Origin: an uncultured Ruegeria sp.
GTDB lineage: Bacteria; Pseudomonadota; Alphaproteobacteria; Rhodobacterales; Rhodobacteraceae
Assembly: GCF_947504215.1 (NCBI RefSeq)
Contig: NZ_CANNGO010000001.1
Coordinates: 186,001 to 250,000, forward strand
DNA length: 64,000 bases
Direction of reading: 5' to 3'
This document shows, in pieces, positions 61,837-64,000 of this stretch; within the stretch, counting starts at the first letter, position 1; each line of letters begins with the position of its first letter. The notes below the pieces were generated by a model that made no database searches, was not told where the DNA came from, and saw nothing but the letters and a program-made list of their open reading frames with translations. The position numbers and the translations under genes were made by a program.

Positions 61837-62616
61837 ATGAGTGAGTTTTCCCTGATTGATGCAATCATCGGTACCCTGACCCATGATACACTGCGGTATG
61901 CGCTGGGGGCCGGCGGCACCTTTTTGGTCGTAAACACGATGCTGGCCCGCCGCCTGCAAGATCGCAAGATACGTGACCGAACGCCGGGATGGTCCCAAAT
62001 CAAGCGAGAGGTGCTGACCAGCGCGCGGACAGTTTTGATTTTTGCCGCAACCGGCATCCTGATCGGTCTCGGCCATTCCAGTGGTCTTGTCCCGATCTAT
62101 GACAAGGTCTCAGACTTTGGCTGGACCTACCTGATCGCTTCGCTTGCGTTGATCATAGTGGCCCATGATGGGTGGTTTTACTGGACCCATCGTCTGCTGC
62201 ATACAAGGCGCCTTTTCAGACTGGCCCACCGCACGCATCATCAGTCGCACAATCCAACGCCGTTCACATCTTATTCGTTCGACATAACAGAAGCTGTCCT
62301 TAACGCATTGTTCCTACCTATCTTTGTCGCTTTGGTGCCCATGAATACAGTCGCCCTGCTTGTCTTCTTGTTTCACATGATGTTGCGCAATGCGCTTGGC
62401 CATTGCGGGTACGAGGTTTTTCCCGCTGACCGAAACGGAAAACCCTTGCTCGATTGGATGACGAGTGTCACGCATCATGACCTCCACCATAGCCACGGGC
62501 GCTATAACATGGGTCTGTACTTCACTTGGTGGGACAGGCTCATGGGAACCGAACATCCAGACTATCACAAGGAATTCGCACGCGTCGGGTCGGCTTTCAA
62601 TCCGCCGGTTGGCTAA
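61837..62616 (+). CDS. Fatty-acid hydroxylase / sterol desaturase superfamily enzyme
   Basis: 259 residues with four membrane helices and the three histidine clusters of the superfamily: HDGWFYWTHRLLHTRRLF, LAHRTHHQSHN, and HHDLHHSHGRYNMGLYFT. These bind a di-iron centre. Substrate unknown; hopanoids or lipids are possible. The ATG at 61837 has GGAG upstream, and a TTG lies 6 bp earlier. Probably controlled by the AraC gene just upstream. Confidence 0.88.
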   Translation: MSEFSLIDAIIGTLTHDTLRYALGAGGTFLVVNTMLARRLQDRKIRDRTPGWSQIKREVLTSARTVLIFAATGILIGLGHSSGLVPIYDKVSDFGWTYLIASLALIIVAHDGWFYWTHRLLHTRRLFRLAHRTHHQSHNPTPFTSYSFDITEAVLNALFLPIFVALVPMNTVALLVFLFHMMLRNALGHCGYEVFPADRNGKPLLDWMTSVTHHDLHHSHGRYNMGLYFTWWDRLMGTEHPDYHKEFARVGSAFNPPVG

Positions 62617-63017
62617 GGATAGTCACGGTTTCGGGCCTGCTGTTTCTGGCCGGCAAGGAAGCACGTGCGGAACTGTCGGGCCTCTACTCTGCCCCCTATC
62701 TTGGCGCTGTCGTTCGGTTTGAACCCTGCCCTGGCGATCCCGCCTCAACATGCGGTCGCGTCCTTTGGGGTTGGGAAACCGCAAGTTGGCGGCACATGCG
62801 ACCAGGAGAGTTCATGATCACAGGCCTACGCCCAGGCGCAAATGGTTGGGGGCAAGGACGGTTGTTGCACCCTGAAACCGGGCTGTCTTTTCGCGGCTCT
62901 GCAACCAAGCTTCCAGACGGACGGTTACGCCTTAAGGGATGCGCCGGGCCGATCTGCGCGACACAGAATTGGGTACCGCTGGATCACCTGAGGAACACCC
63001 TTTCTGACCTGGAGTAA
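62529..63017 (+). CDS. Exported DUF2147 protein
   Basis: About 162 residues. A hydrophobic stretch ([19 protein letters not shown]) looks like a signal peptide, followed by the DUF2147 domain ([53 protein letters not shown]). No ATG lies close to the signal peptide. The available starts (TTG 62526, GTG 62529) give a long n-region overlapping the hydroxylase gene by about 85 bp, so translation may be coupled or start unusually. Function unknown. Confidence 0.72.
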   Translation: MGQAHGNRTSRLSQGIRTRRVGFQSAGWLRIVTVSGLLFLAGKEARAELSGLYSAPYLGAVVRFEPCPGDPASTCGRVLWGWETASWRHMRPGEFMITGLRPGANGWGQGRLLHPETGLSFRGSATKLPDGRLRLKGCAGPICATQNWVPLDHLRNTLSDLE

Positions 63018-63029
63018 GGCGGCATATAG

Positions 63030-63052
63030 CGCACCCTTTTCAAGAGGGTGCG
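63030..63052 (+). terminator. Hairpin after the DUF2147 gene
   Basis: CGCACCCT (63030-63037) and AGGGTGCG (63045-63052) form an 8-bp stem with a 7-nt loop, 13 bp after the stop. A short AT-rich stretch follows. Confidence 0.55.
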
Positions 63053-63062
63053 GCTATTTATC

Positions 63063-63076
63063 TTGATCTATATCAA
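63063..63076. promoter_or_regulatory. FNR/FnrL box upstream of ctaD
   Basis: TTGAT-CTAT-ATCAA matches the FNR consensus TTGAT-N4-ATCAA without mismatch. It is 103 bp upstream of the ctaD ATG. Confidence 0.8.
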
Positions 63077-63178
63077 ACTCGACCATTGAAGGTGCCCTCT
63101 TCGCAATCTAAAACCAGCAGGAAACCCGCGTGTCAGAGAGGTCTGTCTGCGCGGCGCAGTTGCAACAGGAGGCACCTA

Positions 63179-64000
63179 ATGGCAGACGCAGCCATTCATG
63201 GTCACGAGCATGAAGACAACCGCAGCTTTTTTACGCGCTGGTTCATGTCGACCAACCACAAAGATATCGGGATTCTGTACCTGATCTTCTCGGCGCTTGC
63301 CGGGTTTATCTCGGTGGCGATGACCATCTATATGCGGCTCGAACTGATGCATCCGGGCGTGCAGTACATGTGTTTGGAAGGCTTCATGGCCGACCCGTGT
63401 ACCCCCAACGGACACCTGTGGAACGTAATGATCACCTATCACGGTGTTCTGATGATGTTCTTCGTAGTAATCCCTGCCCTGTTCGGTGGATTTGGCAACT
63501 ATTTCATGCCGTTACAGATCGGCGCGCCAGATATGGCGTTTCCGCGGATGAACAACCTGTCCTTCTGGCTGTACGTTGCCGGTACATCGCTGGGTATCGC
63601 ATCGCTTCTTGCGCCCGGTGGCAATGATCAGGCCGGATCAGGCGTTGGCTGGGTTCTTTACCCGCCGCTGTCTACGACCGAAGGCGGCATGTCCATGGAC
63701 CTTGCGATTTTCGCCGTGCACGTATCGGGCGCCTCCTCGATCCTCGGCGCGATCAACATGATTACCACCTTCCTGAACATGCGTGCCCCGGGCATGACCC
63801 TGTTCAAGGTGCCGCTGTTTAGCTGGTCGATCTTCGTCACCTCTTGGCTGATTCTGCTGTCCCTTCCGGTTCTGGCGGGCGCGATTACCATGTTGCTGAT
63901 GGACCGCAATTTTGGCTTTACCTTCTTTGATCCTGCTGGTGGCGGCGATCCGATCCTGTATCAGCACATCCTGTGGTTCTTTGGCCACCCGGAAGTGTAC
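63179..64000 (+). CDS. ctaD: Cytochrome c oxidase subunit I (aa3 type), truncated by the window edge
   Basis: 274 codons, open at the right edge; the family is about 550 residues. The N-terminus has [21 protein letters not shown] low-spin haem histidine lies in [20 protein letters not shown], then [29 protein letters not shown] and WFFGHPEVY, the start of the CuB site. Ribosome-binding site AGGAGG. It sits in the membrane and reduces oxygen to water while pumping protons. A perfect FNR box upstream suggests control by oxygen. Confidence 0.97.
   Translation, partial: MADAAIHGHEHEDNRSFFTRWFMSTNHKDIGILYLIFSALAGFISVAMTIYMRLELMHPGVQYMCLEGFMADPCTPNGHLWNVMITYHGVLMMFFVVIPALFGGFGNYFMPLQIGAPDMAFPRMNNLSFWLYVAGTSLGIASLLAPGGNDQAGSGVGWVLYPPLSTTEGGMSMDLAIFAVHVSGASSILGAINMITTFLNMRAPGMTLFKVPLFSWSIFVTSWLILLSLPVLAGAITMLLMDRNFGFTFFDPAGGGDPILYQHILWFFGHPEVY

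Noticed and set aside
1-64000. CRISPR arrays
   Set aside because: No series of regularly spaced identical repeats and no cas genes were seen.

Overview
The window looks like a piece of chromosome from a marine alphaproteobacterium of the Rhodobacterales (Roseobacter group). This rests on gene content rather than on any search: RutR/PreT/PreA pyrimidine catabolism, an FdxA ferredoxin, CarD, an S4-domain protein next to a Suv3-like helicase, alphaproteobacterial RpoH, a LipB, a FnrL-type box ahead of a cytochrome c oxidase subunit I gene, and the general GC-rich codon use.

Layout. 1-5.5 kb is a reductive pyrimidine degradation locus: a carbamoyl-amidohydrolase running off the left edge, a divergent RutR regulator with a perfect RutR operator, and a leftward operon preT - methyltransferase - preA behind two further RutR-like sites. 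5.5-14 kb holds a ChrR-type cupin, a glycosyltransferase, an O-acetylhomoserine sulfhydrylase, a GNAT acetyltransferase, a SIMPL protein, a PilM/PilP-like fusion, a methyltransferase, and 4-hydroxyphenylpyruvate dioxygenase with a divergent AsnC-type regulator. 14.6-33.6 kb is mostly housekeeping: KefB/C antiporter, cobT/cobS, carD, fdxA, S4 protein, Suv3-like helicase, SCP2, hydrolase, PepF, a class C beta-lactamase, M19 dipeptidase, rpoH and an RluD-like synthase. 33.6-41.5 kb is a surface-polysaccharide block with several glycosyltransferase fusions.

41,573-56,843 is an integrated element of about 15.3 kb. A 16-bp direct repeat of the 3' end of tRNA-Leu(GAG) marks both ends, and a tyrosine integrase sits beside the intact tRNA gene. 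Inside are an XRE-ImmA/IrrE regulator, a leftward operon of small genes with a P-loop helicase-like protein, and cargo: a putative nuclease, a membrane protein, a secreted protein and a lipoprotein. No portal, large terminase, major capsid or tail gene is recognisable, so it is better described as a genomic island or phage-satellite candidate than as a prophage. Two features stand out. The palindrome CCTNAGG is strongly over-represented in the element but absent from the putative cargo genes, and the non-coding DNA contains clustered palindromes and a 149-bp MITE-like insertion.

57-64 kb returns to core genes: a FrnE-type DsbA, lipB, a CDF zinc exporter with a MerR regulator and operator, a HIT protein, an AraC regulator with a membrane N-terminus followed by a fatty-acid hydroxylase, a DUF2147 protein, and the start of cytochrome c oxidase subunit I (ctaD) behind a perfect FNR box, truncated by the right edge.
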